Positions 10,723 through 24,270 are shown, counted from the stretch's first letter. The stretch: 64,000 nucleotides of DNA from Jaltomata sinuosa (GCA_003996215.1 QJPP01000277.1:186001-250000); one strand, 5' to 3'. A program made the numbers and translations. Notes: generated by a model from the letters alone, not told the origin.

Positions 10723-13700
10723 TGTCACGACCCGATTTCACGGTCATGATGACACCTACAACCTCCCAGTAGGCGAACCAATCCCCATAGCCCGGAACGG
10801 TTAGTAATGGGCTACCTTCTAACAGTTTAAACGGAAGAGCAGGTAAAATAGCAGAAGCAAGAGAACAAGATAAAGAAATTAAATAACAAGGATAACATAT
10901 ATGAAAAGCGGAAACTAAACCAACCCAAAATCTGGTATCATAGCGTATAGAAGCCCAAACTACATAAGGAGTACAAGGGTACAAAAGAAATATACATATA
11001 CATAAGCTGTCTCCGAGTAATGACAGAGTACAGAATATACAAAAGATAAACCAAGTCAAGCTCTGAACGCCAAGAGCTCACCCTCGGCCTGAATGGTCCA
11101 AAAATAGCACCCTGCACGAGTCTCCGGTGCTCTATCAGCGATGGCCCACACTAGGATCTGCACCATAAGATGCAGAAGGTAGGATGAGAACAAAATGCGA
11201 AGCATAAGGTACCCAGTAGGTATCATAGGCCGACTGGGCACATATGAAGTAAAAGATCAATATCAGACAGGATAGAAACAAACAGTCACAAAAATCAACG
11301 AAAACGTACACAAGAACTAGCCTAGAGGGAAGAAAACAGAAGGCAACATACAAGGCTAGCAAATAGAATTAATACACATAACAGGCACATGTGAAAGTAA
11401 GGATGACGTACCTAGGATCCTCGCAAAACAATATATATGTAAATAAGTTCTAACAATGGGCGGTATACCGATAATCTCAAGAATAAGGAAATGGGAGAGA
11501 AGAATAAAGGTAGACATGCTCAACATACAGGAGTTAATACCCAATCTAGTCATACAAACTCAATCCAGGAACTCACAACCTTACAGTAATCACATACTCG
11601 ACCATAACAGGGAAAAATATCGGAATAAAGTGAAAAGAGTCTACCTAGAGTACCTCGGCCGCCCATATAACCGAGGAATGCAATCAAGTGAAAACAAATC
11701 CTCCGGCATCCCATACTACCAGAGCGTACAATCAACACACAACAAACAAGGGTGGTATCTCAAACAATGAATGATATGATGCATGAAAACCTCAGGGTAA
11801 AATAGAACCTATGTATGTACCTCATCTGGTGCCGATCGAGACCAGCAGGCAGGTTTCATGGAAGTACACAGCCCGTATACCTCTATTCCACTGTATACCC
11901 TTCCCCTCGGCACAAGAAGCCCGAAGCCTCAGGGCCGGAGCGACATAAAGGTCTCGGACCCCATACTAAAACTCAGAATCAAAACGTGTCTTCCAGAATC
12001 GAGTTCAGGTTCAAGAAAGTGGCTAAGTATCAAATATGCATGCCTAGACCCTGTCTAGGACTAAAACAGTGAAAAGGATGACTCAAAAACCCTTCCAAGA
12101 GTTCCCGGGCACAACCGGGTCTATAAAAGTAGTAAAAGCATCTCAGATGCTCGACCCGGCCGAGCCTGATATCATTTCAAATCAGTAAGAAAACTCAGCT
12201 AGCACTCCGACCCGATCGAGTCTAGCAATAGTAGTAAATCATGATAAAACCATATCTTTAACCTTCTTTTACCCCAAGAAGATCCATGTAACAAGTCAAA
12301 CCATTTCCAAATCAAATTTAATTGAAAACGGGCTCCCGGGGCCATGCAAGGTTTAGAAAATCAATTTTCGTAGGACCGAAGCCAAAAACCATAATAAAAC
12401 ATGGAAAAAACTCTTTATATGCATAGAAATGATATGATCAACCCAAATAGATGCCCAACAGCTCACAATCAACCTAACGGCCCTGCACAAGCTCCGAAGT
12501 TACTCAGCAAGCATAACCAGCCTAGAAGGATATTTCTATGTCCGGGACTCGCAGACATTCCCAATAATCCCACCTTCTATGTTCCAGAGTCAACAAGACC
12601 TCACGGGGTCACAAGGGTAATAAATATATCAACTAATAGGAATACTACATACAACGGAGGAAAGAAATAGGATGAATCATGGAAAAGCGGTCAAGGTCTG
12701 TGGTACCAACCTAATAACCCAACTCAAGGATGCCAACTAGTACAATTTTACCCGATATAAGCGAATTCTAGGGAGTTAAGTCGTAGCCTACCTATAGTCC
12801 GACGACAAGCTGCGAGAACGACGATATCTGAGGCTGAGCTGCTCCGAGAAGATTCAAACGAGAATCAAACTATCAAACTCATGAATAAAATGTTAAGACG
12901 ATTCTAACAATACCCATATTGCTACAATTGTAGCCGGGTCGATATCCGGGTCAAAAGCAGGCCCGCGGGACCTGCAACTCGAAACCAAAAACGAAAAGAA
13001 CCATGATGACTCCAACGATGCCAAGAAGGCATGCTCCAAATTTGAGCACAATTGGGCAAGGGAAGGGCACCAAAACAACCTGCCCAAGTTGGGGATTAAA
13101 GAATGAAAATTTTGAAAATAAAAACGGAAATTGGGCAAGAATTACTTACCACAAAGATGAAATTTAAAGCCGAGACGGACAATCCTTTACTTCCACGAAG
13201 CATGCACGAGCTAGGGGCAGCCACTACATAAGATTTTTCAAGCTTTGGTAGGAGCAACAATGGAGGAAATTAAAAAAATCCAAGGGAAGCTAAAAGGACA
13301 AGTGAGGAAGATGACTAATTACCAAGAATAAAAAAAACACGGAAAATCCACAAGCAATTGATTCCCCAAGGATTATAAATGATCAAGAGCAATTTTGGTA
13401 GAGAGAAAAATGAGTTTAGAGTGAGAAAAGTGAGGAGAAGTGGCTGGAAAAAATGAATTTCCAGCTATTTGTAGTTGCTGGCCGCAACTGATTTTATGCA
13501 ATTTTTTGCAATTTTAAAATAACTTGACGGGGCATTCCGAGCACAATCAGAAATTGATATTCGAAAATCAATAATGCTAATAGAGTGGAAATGACATTCC
13601 AGACTCAGCCGAATCGAAGAAACTTCCATACGAGGTCATTTTGGAGAAATGTTGACCCAAGTCAACACTAACGAAAAGGAACTCAAAGGCTCGAAATGAG

Positions 13701-14164
13701 TCTGACTCACCCGGAACCCGAACCAACCATCTTCTTAGCCCAAACTCAACACTCCGGAGCTGATGAAATCGTCGGATTTCAAATATGACACTCCGATCAT
13801 CAAAAGTCACCCGAAGTTATACTTTCAGCTCCAAAGGGCCTGAAAACTGAGAAAATAACACAAACCCCACACCGGACGTTCTCAGGCCTCAACTAAAGGT
13901 ACAACTAGACCAAACTCATCGCTTCGGAGCTAACGGAACTGTCAGAAGTCAATTTTGAGTATGTTAGCTAAGAATGTTGACTAAAGTCAATGATATTCAA
14001 AGTTTAAAGCTCTAAAATAGGCGAACGGCTAAAATGACCAAATGAACAACCAGGGCACTGAACTACCGGTCCCAACAAGCCATAAATGACTTGGGGCCAC
14101 AACAGGAAGGCTCTAACAGTGCAATAAATGCAAAAACGTGAAGATAACCATAAGGGTCATCACA
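10723..14164 (-). repeat. Element B 3' LTR
   Basis: On the plus strand it starts TGTCACGACCCG and ends GGGTCATCACA, so on the minus strand it has the usual TG...CA ends. It matches 19396-22864 throughout. Its outer flank is the target duplication GTGCA. All frames within it are LTR shadows. Confidence 0.95.
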
Positions 14165-17100
14165 ACATCCACTACTAAAAATACGTTCATCCTTGAAAGT
14201 CAAGAAGAAGGGAGTACTTGAAGGCTCAAACAACTGCGGATACTGAGCACACAACTCACTCTCGGTCTCCCAGGTAGCCTCCTTGATCGGACGATGCCTC
14301 CACTGCACTTTCACAACTGGAATCTCCCTAGATCTCAACCTCCTGATATCTCTGGCCAGAATAGCTATCGACTCCTCAACAATTGATAAACTCTCATCCA
14401 ACTGAACCAAATCCCAATGCAATACATGAGACTCATCAGGCACATACCGGTGCAACATCGAAACATGGAAAACTGGGTGAACAGCTGAAAACATTGGAGG
14501 AAAGGCTAACATGTAGGCAACACTACCAACCCTCTTTAGAATCTCAAACGGCCCAATAAACCTGGGGCTAATCTTGCCCCGCCGACCAAATCTCATCACG
14601 CCCTTCACGGGAGATACTCGGAGGAAAACCAGATCACCAACACTGAACTCCAAGTCACAAAGTCTACGATCAGCGTAGCTCTTCTGCCTATTCAGGGGTG
14701 CTTTAAGTCTGTCCTGGATCAAACAGACTTGGTCCAAGGAATCTCTAAGTAAATATGTACCCTGCGGTCTGGACTCTAACCCATCAAACCAACCAATGGG
14801 CGATCTGCAACTCCTACCATACAAAGCCTCGAAAGGTGCCATGCTAATGCTCGAATGAAAGCTATTATTTTACGCAAACTCAGCCAATGGCACAAACTGA
14901 TCCCATAAACCTCCAAAGTCAAGAACACAAGCCCGAAGCATGTCCTCCAGGACCTGAATAGTCCTCTTGGACTGGACATCTGTCTGAGGGTGGAAAGCAG
15001 TACTAAGCTGAACCTCTGTACCTAAATCCATTTGTATAGCTCTCCAGAACTGAGATGTGAACTGAGTGTCGCGATTTGAAATGATAGAAGCTGGGACCCC
15101 GTGCAACCGTACAATCTCACGAATGTAGATCTGAGCTAACCTCTCTGCCCCGTAGGAAGTCTGAATCGGCAAGAAATGTGCTGACGTAGTCATCCTATCA
15201 ATGATCACCCAAATGGAGTCAAACTCCCAAGTAGTACGAGGCAAACCAATGATAAAGTCCATAGTAATACCTTCCCACTTTCACTCAGGAATGGGAAGTC
15301 GCTGCATCAAACCACCCGGTCTCATGTGCTCGAACTTCACCTGTTGACAGTTCAAGCACCGAGATACGAACTCTTCCATATCCCACTTCATACCACCCCA
15401 CTAGTAAAGCTACCTCAGATCTCTATACATCCTTGCTGGGCCAGGATGAATGAAGTATCTGGAATAATGTGCCTCATGGAGTATCAACTGTATCAAATCA
15501 CCAACTCTCGGAACACAAAGTCGACCCTCAAACCTCAGAATCCCATCAGAACCCAAGGTAGCCCGGCTGGCCTCACCCCGAACCACTTGATCACGAAGGT
15601 CACACAAACTCTGATCCTCAAACTGTCGGCTCTGAATCTGATCAACTATAGTAGAGCGAACCTCAACACTAGCAAGAACTCTGCTAGAATCTGATAAGTC
15701 AAGCCTAACCAAACGGTTAGCCAAGGACTGGATATCCAAGGCCAACGGTCGCTCAGAAACTGAAAGTGAAGCTAGGCTGCCCATACTCACTGCCTTCCGA
15801 CTCAAGGCATCTGCTACCACGTTTGCCTTGCTTGGATGGTATAAAATAGTGAAATCGTAGCCCTTCAGCAACTCAATCCATCTCCTCTGCCTCGAGTTCA
15901 GCTTGCACTGACTCGTAATGTACTGAAGACTATGATGGTCGGTGAATATCTCACAATGAACTCCATAAAGATAGTGCCTCCAGATTTTGAGCGCGAAGAC
16001 TACCGCCGCCAACTCCATGTCGTGAGTGGGGTAGTTGCGCTCATGAACCTTCAGCTGTCTCGACGCATATGCTATCACTCCACACTGCTGCATCAACACA
16101 CAACCAACATGGACCGCTGAAGCATCACAATACACGAAGAAACTCTGACCCTCAACCGGCAAAGTCAAAACTGGAGCTGAAGTCAATAAGGCCTTAAGCC
16201 TCTGGAAGCTATCCTCACACTGATCAGACAACTGAAATGGAATATCCTTCCTAGTCAGCATATTCAAAGGTATTGCTATGGAAGAAAATCACTCGATGAA
16301 CCGTCTGTAATACCTGGATAACCCAACAAAGCTGTGAACCTCGGTAGGAGTAGTAGGTCTAAGCCAATCACGAACCACAAAAATCTTATTCGGATCAACC
16401 CAAATCCCATCCGTAGACACCACTTGTCCTAGGAATGCAATGGACTCTAGCCAAAACTCACACTTTGAGAACTTGGCATAAAGCCGATGATCTCTCAAAG
16501 TATGAAGTACAATCCTCAAGTGCTGCTCATGCTCGTCTCTACTCCGGGAGTATACCAGAATGTCATCAATGAAGACTATCACAAACAGATCCAGGTACGG
16601 GCTAAGCACCCTATGCATCAAGTCCATGAAGGCTGCGGGGGAATTAGTCAACCCGAAAGACATAACTAGGAACTCATAGTTGTCGTAACGTGTCCTGAAT
16701 GCTGTCCTTGGGATGTCCTCCTCCTTAATCCTCAACTGATGGTAGCTGGACCTCAAATCAATCTTAGAGAACACGGCGGAACCCTGAAGCTGATCAAATA
16801 AGTCATCAATCCTGGGTATCGAATACCTATTCTTCACAGTCACCTTATTCAGCTGCCGATAATCAATACACATCCGCATCGACCCATCCTTCTTCTTCAT
16901 GAAGAGAACATGAGCACCCCAAGGAGACACACTCGGTCTAATAAACCCCTTAGCTAACAAATTCTGGAGCTGCTCTTTAAGATCTCTCAACTCAGCAGGA
17001 GCCATACGGTAGGGAGGAATAGAAATGGGCCTAGTGCCTAGCTCTAACTCAATAGCGAAATCAATATCCCTCTCAGGTGAAAGGCCTGGAAGGTCGGTAG

Positions 17101-17640
17101 GAAACACATCTAGGAAGTCTCTAACCACATGAACAGACTCAGGAGACGTAGGGTCAGCACTAGCATCTTGAACATATGCTAGATAAGCTAAACACCCACG
17201 GGATATCATCTTGCTAGCTCGAAGACAAGAAATGATCCCAGACGGTGCATAGCTAACAGAACCCTACCACGTAACCGGGGATACACCAGGCACGGCTATG
17301 GTAACGTTCTTGGCATAGCAATACAAAACCGCACAGTAAGGGGATAACCAGTACATGTCCAGTATCACATCAAAATCCAACATATCAAGTATCATCAAGT
17401 CAGCCCAAGTGTCCAAATCACCAACAGATATCACACAGGATCACACAATCCGATCCACTACTAAAGAATCTCCTACTGGGGTCAAAACAGAAATAGGAAC
17501 ATACAATGTCTCACTAGCCAACCCCAAACAAGGCATAACGTAGGTAGATATATATGAACAAGTGGATCGAGGATCAAACAAAGCATAAGCTGGCTGACGG
17601 CATATAGAAATCATACCTGTGATCACAGCATCTGAGGCCT
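14063..17640 (-). pseudogene. Element B pol (protease-RT-RNase H-integrase-chromodomain), broken
   Basis: One frame holds the whole pol, interrupted by several stops but no frameshift. In order: protease with LFDPRSTCSYIS near 17580 (the DSG triad reads DPR), RT starting near 17100 with [16 protein letters not shown] and the active-site box FIDDILVYS near 16560, RNase H with VYCDAS near 16130 and FTDHHSLQY, and an integrase HHCC zinc region around 15330-15450. The integrase core has MDFIIGLP, but Asn replaces the second Asp (IISNRDTQFTS, about 15070) and Lys replaces the Glu (QSKRTIQ). A chromodomain-like end follows (RDIRRLRSREIPVVKVQW, about 14330). The RT box is intact and the integrase triad is not. 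The frame runs about 100 bp into the 3' LTR. Confidence 0.93.
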
Positions 17641-19182
17641 CTGCCTCCGATCTCCCTGGGACCGCATAGAACTGACGATGACCTCAACCTGCCCAACTGC
17701 CATCCCTACGACCTGCTCTGCCACGTGGGGAACCACCCCTAGCCTAACCACCACCCCCTCTAGCCGGAGGCTGAACTGCTAGCAGCAGCTCGGTTGGCTG
17801 AGTTGTACCTTGCTGGGGTCAATCTCTAGCAAAGTGACCAACCACACCATAAGTATAGCAAGCCCCTGACGACCTACTCGATCAGGATGAACCAGCAGAA
17901 CCCAAATGGCCACCATGGCCTGATGCCCCATAATCTATACCTCTCGACGGCTGACCACTGTGACCTCGATGACTACCCTGACCCTGCTCAAACTGAGAAC
18001 CAAAAGCCTGAAGTGACGCTTGTACTGGTCGGCTAGACTGACCCTGATGCTGCTGTGGCTGATAACCTCGGCCCCACTAGCCTGAACCTCTACCACTATG
18101 CCTAGAACCACTATAACCACCCTAATGTTGATGCCTCTTATCTCTGGCACAGGTGTCATGACGATGCGAATCCTCAATTGTGCGGGCATAGTCTACAATG
18201 GCCTGGAATAACCGACCACTAGAAACTAGTATCTCTGCAGGCTCTCTGAACTCTCTTCGTAGCCCCCAAACAAATCTATGGACTCTGTAGGCCTCAGTAG
18301 GCATAATCATGTCTCCAAACAGAGTAAGCTAATGGAACCGGGTCTCATACTCTGAGACGGTCATAGTATCCTGAGAAAGTCTAGTGAACTCCTCCCTCCG
18401 ACAGTCTCGATCGCTCTGTGGCAAGAACTTGGTCATAAAGGCCTTATAAAACTCAGACCAGGTCAAGGTAGGTGATATAGAAGGCCTGCAAGCAACCTGT
18501 GCCCTCCATTATAACTTCGCTGGACCCTCCAGCTGATATGAAGTGTAGCCAAACCTGTGAGTCTCCAATAAGCCCAAATAGTGAAACATCTTCTCGTAGG
18601 TAGTGATAAAGTCATATGGATCCTGACTCGATATACCAGTGAATCTCGGTGGTGCCATCTCAGAAACCTACCCAAGGCCTTATGCTCAGTCTATGTCATA
18701 GTAGGGTGAGGAGCAAGAGGCTGGGAAATCGATGGAACTGGAACAACCTCAGCACGGGGAGCCGCAGTAGCAGGCTGCGCTCCTGAACTCTGAACACCTA
18801 GGGCTGCCCCCTGAGCGGATGTCTGGGCTATCTCAGTAGGATGCTTCCTAATCATAGCCAATAACTGAAGTAACAAACCCTGAATATCTGAAGACTAAGC
18901 TGGGGCTGAAGCTGGCGCAGAAACTGATGCTGGAACTGGTACTGGAGCTGGTGGTGCCTAGGCTATCCCCGGGCCCACATGCCGCTGCTCTGGAGCTAAC
19001 TCTGGCTCGTAGTCATACTCAGGCTCTATGTCCACTCTAGCAGCTCTAGTAGGTGTCGCTACTCTGGGGCACCCTCAACCCCTACCTATACCCCGACGAC
19101 CACCCCGGCCCCTAGCTGGAGTCAGAGGTGCAGGGGCAGGAGGTTCTCCTCCGCTAGAAGCTAAAGATCTCGTACGAACCAT
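17641..19182 (-). pseudogene. Element B gag, broken
   Basis: The minus strand from ATG at 19182 reads MVRTRSLASSGGEPP with a Pro/Arg/Gly-rich N-terminus. A frameshift near 18660-18690 moves to the pol frame, where the capsid core follows: MAPPRFTGISSQDPYDF (from 18658), EEFTRLSQDTMTVSEYE, and VHRFVWGLRREFREP near 18260. The core is of the retrotransposon-gag type. A CCHC zinc knuckle is recognisable near 17830-17865, but its second Cys is Tyr and its last Cys is a stop. Gln/Gly/Ser-rich sequence precedes the knuckle. Gag and pol share a frame from 18658 on, so the element probably encoded one polyprotein. Confidence 0.85.
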
Positions 19183-19380
19183 CTGCGGAAGAGTGAACTA
19201 GAATAAGTGAGATTTCTAGAAACTTTCAAGGATACTACGCACGAAATAGGAACAAGAACAGTCCATTTTCCTAAGATGTCACTATAGCCTCCCAAAAAAT
19301 TGAGTACGAACGTCTCCACTCTGATCTGTAGGACACTACTAGACATTGGCTCCTATACCGATGACACCGGTGAGCCTAGG

Positions 19381-19392
19381 GCTCTGATACCA
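19381..19392 (-). promoter_or_regulatory. Primer binding site of element B
   Basis: GCTCTGATACCA on the plus strand is the complement of TGGTATCAGAGC, a perfect initiator-methionine tRNA site. It lies 3 bases inside the 5' LTR and fixes the minus orientation. Confidence 0.93.
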
Positions 19393-19395
19393 AGC

Positions 19396-22300
19396 TTTCA
19401 CGACCTGATTTCTCAGTCATGATGGCACCTACAACGCCCCAGTAGGTAAACCAATCCCCGTAGCCCAAAACGATTAGTAATGGGCTACCTTCTAACAGTT
19501 TAAACGAAAGAGCAGGTAAAATAGCCGAAGCAAGGGAACAAGATAAAAAAATTAGATAATAAGGATAACATATATGAAAAGCGGAAACTAAACCAACCCA
19601 AAACCTGGTATCATAGCGTATAGAAGCCCGAACTACATAAGGAGTACAAGGGTCCAAAAGAAATATACATATACACAAGTTATCTCCGAGTAATGACAGA
19701 GTACAGAATATATAAAAGATAAACTAAGTCAAGCTCTGAATGCCAAGAGCTGAACCTCAGCCTGGATGCTCCAAAAACAGCACCCCGCATGAGTCTCCGG
19801 CGCTCTATCGGTAATAGCCTACACTAGGATCTGCACCAGAAGATGCAGAGGGTAAGGTGAGCACTAAATGCGAAGCATAAGGTACCCAGTAGGTATTATA
19901 GGCCGACTGGGAACATATAAAGTAAAAGATAAATAGATGACATAATACCTACTGAACATATAAAGTAAAAGATAAATAGATGACAGGGTAGAACAAACAG
20001 TCACAGAAATCAACGAAAACGTACACAGGATCTAGCCTAGAGGGAAGACAACAGAAGGCGACATACAAGGCTAGCAAATAGAATATATACACATAACAGG
20101 CACAGGTGAAAGTAAGAACGATGCACCTGGGATCCTCGCAAAATAGTATATATGTAAATAAGTTCTAACAATGGGCGGTATACAGGTAACCTCAAGCATA
20201 AGGAAATGGGAGAGAAGAATAAAGGTAGACATGCTCGACATACAGGAGTTAATACCCAATCTAGTCATACAAACTCAATCCAGAAACTCACAACCTTACA
20301 GTAGTCACACTCATACTCGACCATAACAGGGAACGATATTGGAATAAAGTGACAAGAGTCTACCTACAGTCCCTCGGCAGCCCATACAACTGAGAAATGC
20401 AATCAAGTGAAAACAAACCCTTCGGTATCCCATACTACCAGAGCGTACAATCAACACACAGCAAACAAGGGAGGTATCTCAAACAATGAATGATATGATG
20501 CATGAAAACCTCAGGGTGAAATAAAACCTCTGTATGTAACTCCTCTTGTACCGATCGGGCCCAGCAGACAGGTTACATGGAAGGACACAACCCGTATACC
20601 TCTACTCCACCGTATACCCTCCCCTCGACACACGCAGCCCAAAGCCTCAGTCCTAGAGCGGCAAGGTCCATGGAGGTCCCAGACCCTATACTAAAACTCA
20701 GAATCAAAACGTGTTCTCCGAAATTGAGTCCGGGTTCAAGCCAGTGGCTAAGTCCCAAATATGCATGCCTAGACTCTGTCTAGGACTAAAATAGTAAAAA
20801 GGATGACTCAAAAATCCTTCCAAGGGTGCTCGAGCACAACCGGGTATAAAATAGTAGTAAAAATATCTCAGATGTTCGACCCGACCGAGCTCGATATCAT
20901 TCAAATCAGTAAGGAAACTTAGCTAGCACTCTGACCCGGTCGAGTCTAGCAATAGAAGTAAATAATTATAAAACCATATCTTTAACCTTCTTTTACCCCA
21001 AGAAGATCCACGTATCAAGTCAAACCATTTCCAAATCCAATTTCATCAAAAACGAGCCCTCGGGGCGGTTTAAAAAATCAGTTTTCGTAGGATCGACGCC
21101 AAAAACCATAATAAAACGCGGAAAACCCTCTTTATATGCATGGAAATGATATGATCAACCCAAATAGCTGCCCGGTAGCTCATAATCAAGCTAACGGCCC
21201 TGCAGAGGCTCCGAAGCTACTCAACAAGCATAACCAGCCTAGAAGGATATTTCAATGTCCGGGACTTGCGGACATTCCCAATAATCCCACCTTCTATGTT
21301 CCAGAGTAAACAAGACCTCACGGGGTCACAAGGGTAATAAATATACCAACTAATAGGAATACTACACACAACGGAGGAAAGAAATAAGAAGAATCATGGA
21401 AAAGCGGTCAAGGTCTGTGGTACCAACCTAATAACTCAACCCAAGGATGCCAACTAGTATAATTTTACCCGATATATGCAAAGTCTAGGGAATTAAGTCG
21501 TAACCTACCTGTCGTCCGACGACAAGCTGCGGAAACGACGATATCTGAGGCTGAGCTGCTCCGAGAAGCTCCGAACGAGAATCAAACCATTGAATTCATG
21601 AATAAAATTTTAAGACGAGTCTAACGATACCCATATTGCTACAATTATAGCCGGGTCGATATCCGGGTCAAAAGCGAGCCCGCGGGGCCTGTAATCCAAA
21701 AACGAAAAGAACCACGATGATCCCAACGATGCCAAGAAGGTATGCTCCAAATTTGAGCACAATTGGGCAAGGGAAGGGCACCAAAACATCCTGTCCAAGT
21801 TGGGGATTAAAGAATGAAAATTTCAAAAATAAAAATGGAAATTGGGCAAGAATTACTTATCACAAAGATGAAATTTCAAGCCGAGACGGACAATCCTTTA
21901 CTTCCACGAAGCATGCACGAGCTAGGGGCAGCCACTACATAAGAATTTACAAGCTTTGCTAGGAGAAACAATGGAGGAAATTAAGAAAATCCAAGGGAAG
22001 CTAAAAGGACAAGTGGGGAAGATGACTTACCAAGAATCAAAAAAATACAGAAAATCCACAAGCCATTGATTCCCCAAGGATTATAAATGAACAAGAGCAA
22101 TTTTGGTAGAGAGAAAAATAAGTTTAGAGTGAGAAAAGTGAGGAGAAGTGGCTGGAAAAAAATGAATTTCCAACTATTTATAGCTGCTGGCCGCAGCTGA
22201 TTTTCTGCAATTTTAAAAAAAACTCGACGAGGCAATCTGGGCACAATTGGAAACTGATATTCGAAAACCAATAATGCTAATAGAGTGAAAACGACCTTCC

Positions 22301-22864
22301 GGACTCAACGGAATCAACAAAACTTCCATACAAGGTCGTTTTGGAGAAATATTGACCCAAGTCAACACTAACGAAAAGGAACTCAAAGGCTCGAAATGAG
22401 TCCGACTCACCTGGAACCCGAACCAACCATCTTCCTAGCCCAAACTCAACATTCCGGAGCTGATGGAATCGTTTGATTTTGAATCCGACACTCTGATCAT
22501 CAAAAGTCACCCGAAGTTACACTTTCAGCTCCAAATGGCTTGAAAACTGAGAAAACAACACAAACCCCACACCGGACGTTCTCAGGCCTCAACTAAAGGT
22601 CCAACTAGACCAATCTCATCGCTCCGGAGCTAACAGAACTGTCAGAATTCAATTCCGAGCACGTTAGCTAAGAATATTGACTAAAGTCAACGATATACTA
22701 AGTTTAAAGCTCTAAAACAGGCGAACGGCTAAAACGACCAAACGAACGATCAGGGTACCGAACTACCGGTCCCAGCAAGCCATAAATGACTTGGGGTCGC
22801 TACAGGAAGGCTCTAACAGTGCAATAAATGCAAAAATGCAAAGATGATCAGAAGGGTCATCACA
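19396..22864 (-). repeat. Element B 5' LTR
   Basis: Direct copy of 10723-14164. Its inner end has lost the TG (reads TTTCACGACC on the plus strand). Its outer end, GGGTCATCACA, is followed by the target duplication GTGCA. Confidence 0.95.
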
Positions 22865-23012
22865 GTGCAACCAAACAGTACACTTGTAATTACATTGTGG
22901 CAAATAAACAAGTCATCATAATTACTAGACTGTGTAATTACTAGGTTGATAATTACTACCCTAGTAATCAGATCAATTCCAATTACCAGGTGACTTTTAA
23001 AACAAATCCTTA

Positions 23013-23486
23013 CTATTTTTTTTTTAAAATAAAACTTTGCAGAAACGAGAGCAGAAGAAGGAAAAATTTTGTCCGGAGGATTTTTATTTTTTCAGTGTGT
23101 GAGAAATGAGGCGAAGACTCCAAAAATTTATAGCCAAGAAAAGGTACAAAAAGGGAGGTGACTCGTGAAAAAAGAATAGCCAAAGCCGAGTGGACTACGA
23201 CGACAATGATGTGAGGGAAAACTTTCTTCTCAACTCTTTAAGAGTTAGAAGAAGTGTTTCTATATATAAGCACAAAAAATTTCCTCTTCATTACCAATGA
23301 GGAGTAAATTAACTCTTTAAATTTTATTTTCCCTCCACTTTATTTTTCACTATTTTCTAATTTACATTACACCTTTTTAAAAACTTCATCTTCCCTCCAT
23401 TTTATTTTTCACTATTTTCTAATTCACATTACACCTTTTTTAAAACCTAATCTTTAAAGAAATCGAACAAATCCGATAGTGCAACA
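23013..23486 (-). other. Possible copia LTR/promoter fragment
   Basis: Read on the minus strand it begins TGTTGCACTATCGG at 23486. It contains TTATATATAG at about 23265-23275, which would suit a TATA box, and further on TATAAATTT. It lies upstream of the copia gag at 9217 once the Harbinger-like insertion is removed, so it may be the copia 5' LTR. The second LTR is outside the window, so this cannot be confirmed here. Confidence 0.35.
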
Positions 23487-24270
23487 TTTCTTTACAATAT
23501 CAGTAGTCAGTACGTATAAGCTAAACTCTTGATTTAAACGATTAATTTGACCATTCACTTTCATTATTAGCTTATAATTTCATACTTCCAAAATAATAGT
23601 ACCTAGTAATGGTGTTAAATAAACCAATAATTAACATTCCTATCTTGTGGAATCGATCCTCAAATTAATTTTAATCGTCATATTAATTAGCCTTTCTTTT
23701 TCATTTCCATGTAAAGGTAAACTGTTAAGGAAGACTTGATAATACTTTCAAAGGGACTGAGCCGTATACAAGCCACATCTTGCAGCCACATTTCTATTCA
23801 GCATTTTATGCTTTCTTGTTTGGTTTGGTTTGTGTTTTCTACGTTTCTTAGGAGGATTCTTGTGTCTTACTAAAGCAGCTTTGCATGTGATTTTAGTACT
23901 ATGTTTATTATCATCCATACTCATTCCACAAAAGTTAGTAAGGACTGATAAATTGTGTTTGTGCCATGCTATGATGTTTGAGGAGTTATTAAATAAACTA
24001 GATATCAAATTCCGTGTTATGCACGGGCTCAATATTAATACTCAAAAATTGTAAGATATGCCTAATTTAAATATGCATACATCATTATTTTATTTAAATT
24101 AATTAATTTTTTAGATATGCATACATTATTTTATTTAGATTAATGAAATTTATATAAGGATATACATAAATTTCCGTGCCCGGACCCAATATATGTTACA
24201 TAAATATAATTTTCAAATTCACTAAATTTATTATACGTTTTTTTTAATTGTTGTGATTTATAATACTTTT
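23487..24270. other. Intergenic AT-rich sequence with an unassigned open stretch
   Basis: No known element recognised. Between 23748 and 24054 both strands are open (94 codons minus, 74 codons plus). The minus frame ends in a Lys/Arg-rich stretch (KNPPKKRRKHKP). I do not recognise either and cannot tell whether it is a gene relic or chance. Confidence 0.3.

Larger units (their letters stand above)
10723..22864 (-). mobile_element. Element B: Ty3-gypsy chromovirus (Tekay/Del-like), nearly full length
   Basis: Direct LTRs at 10723-14164 and 19396-22864 enclose 5.2 kb with gag, protease, reverse transcriptase, RNase H, integrase and a chromodomain-like end, all on the minus strand. A perfect 5-bp target duplication GTGCA flanks it (10718-10722 and 22865-22869). 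By eye the first 228 bp of the two LTRs differ at about 20 sites, so it is old. It sits inside the Harbinger-like element. The domain order PR-RT-RH-IN places it in Ty3-gypsy. Confidence 0.95.
9676..23009. mobile_element. Harbinger/Tourist-like DNA element, split by gypsy element B
   Basis: The left end GGGTCTGTTTGAAAAGCTAC pairs imperfectly with the right end, which reads GGATTTGTTTTAAAAGTCAC inward on the minus strand. Similarity extends to roughly 35-40 bp. The trinucleotide TTA flanks both ends (9673-9675 and 23010-23012). TTA duplications and GGGTCTGTTTG-type termini are known for PIF/Harbinger-derived elements. Without element B it is about 1.2 kb, AT-rich, with many GTAATTAC motifs near both ends and no transposase frame, so it is non-autonomous. 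Confidence 0.6.

Noticed and set aside
10685..11553. Minus-strand frames of 61-124 codons with hydrophobic stretches
   Set aside because: They lie in the element B LTR and recur in the other LTR (19376-20268). There is no protein family resemblance.
23255..23285. TATATATAAG as a host gene promoter
   Set aside because: No gene follows on either strand. If it acts, it is more likely part of a copia LTR.
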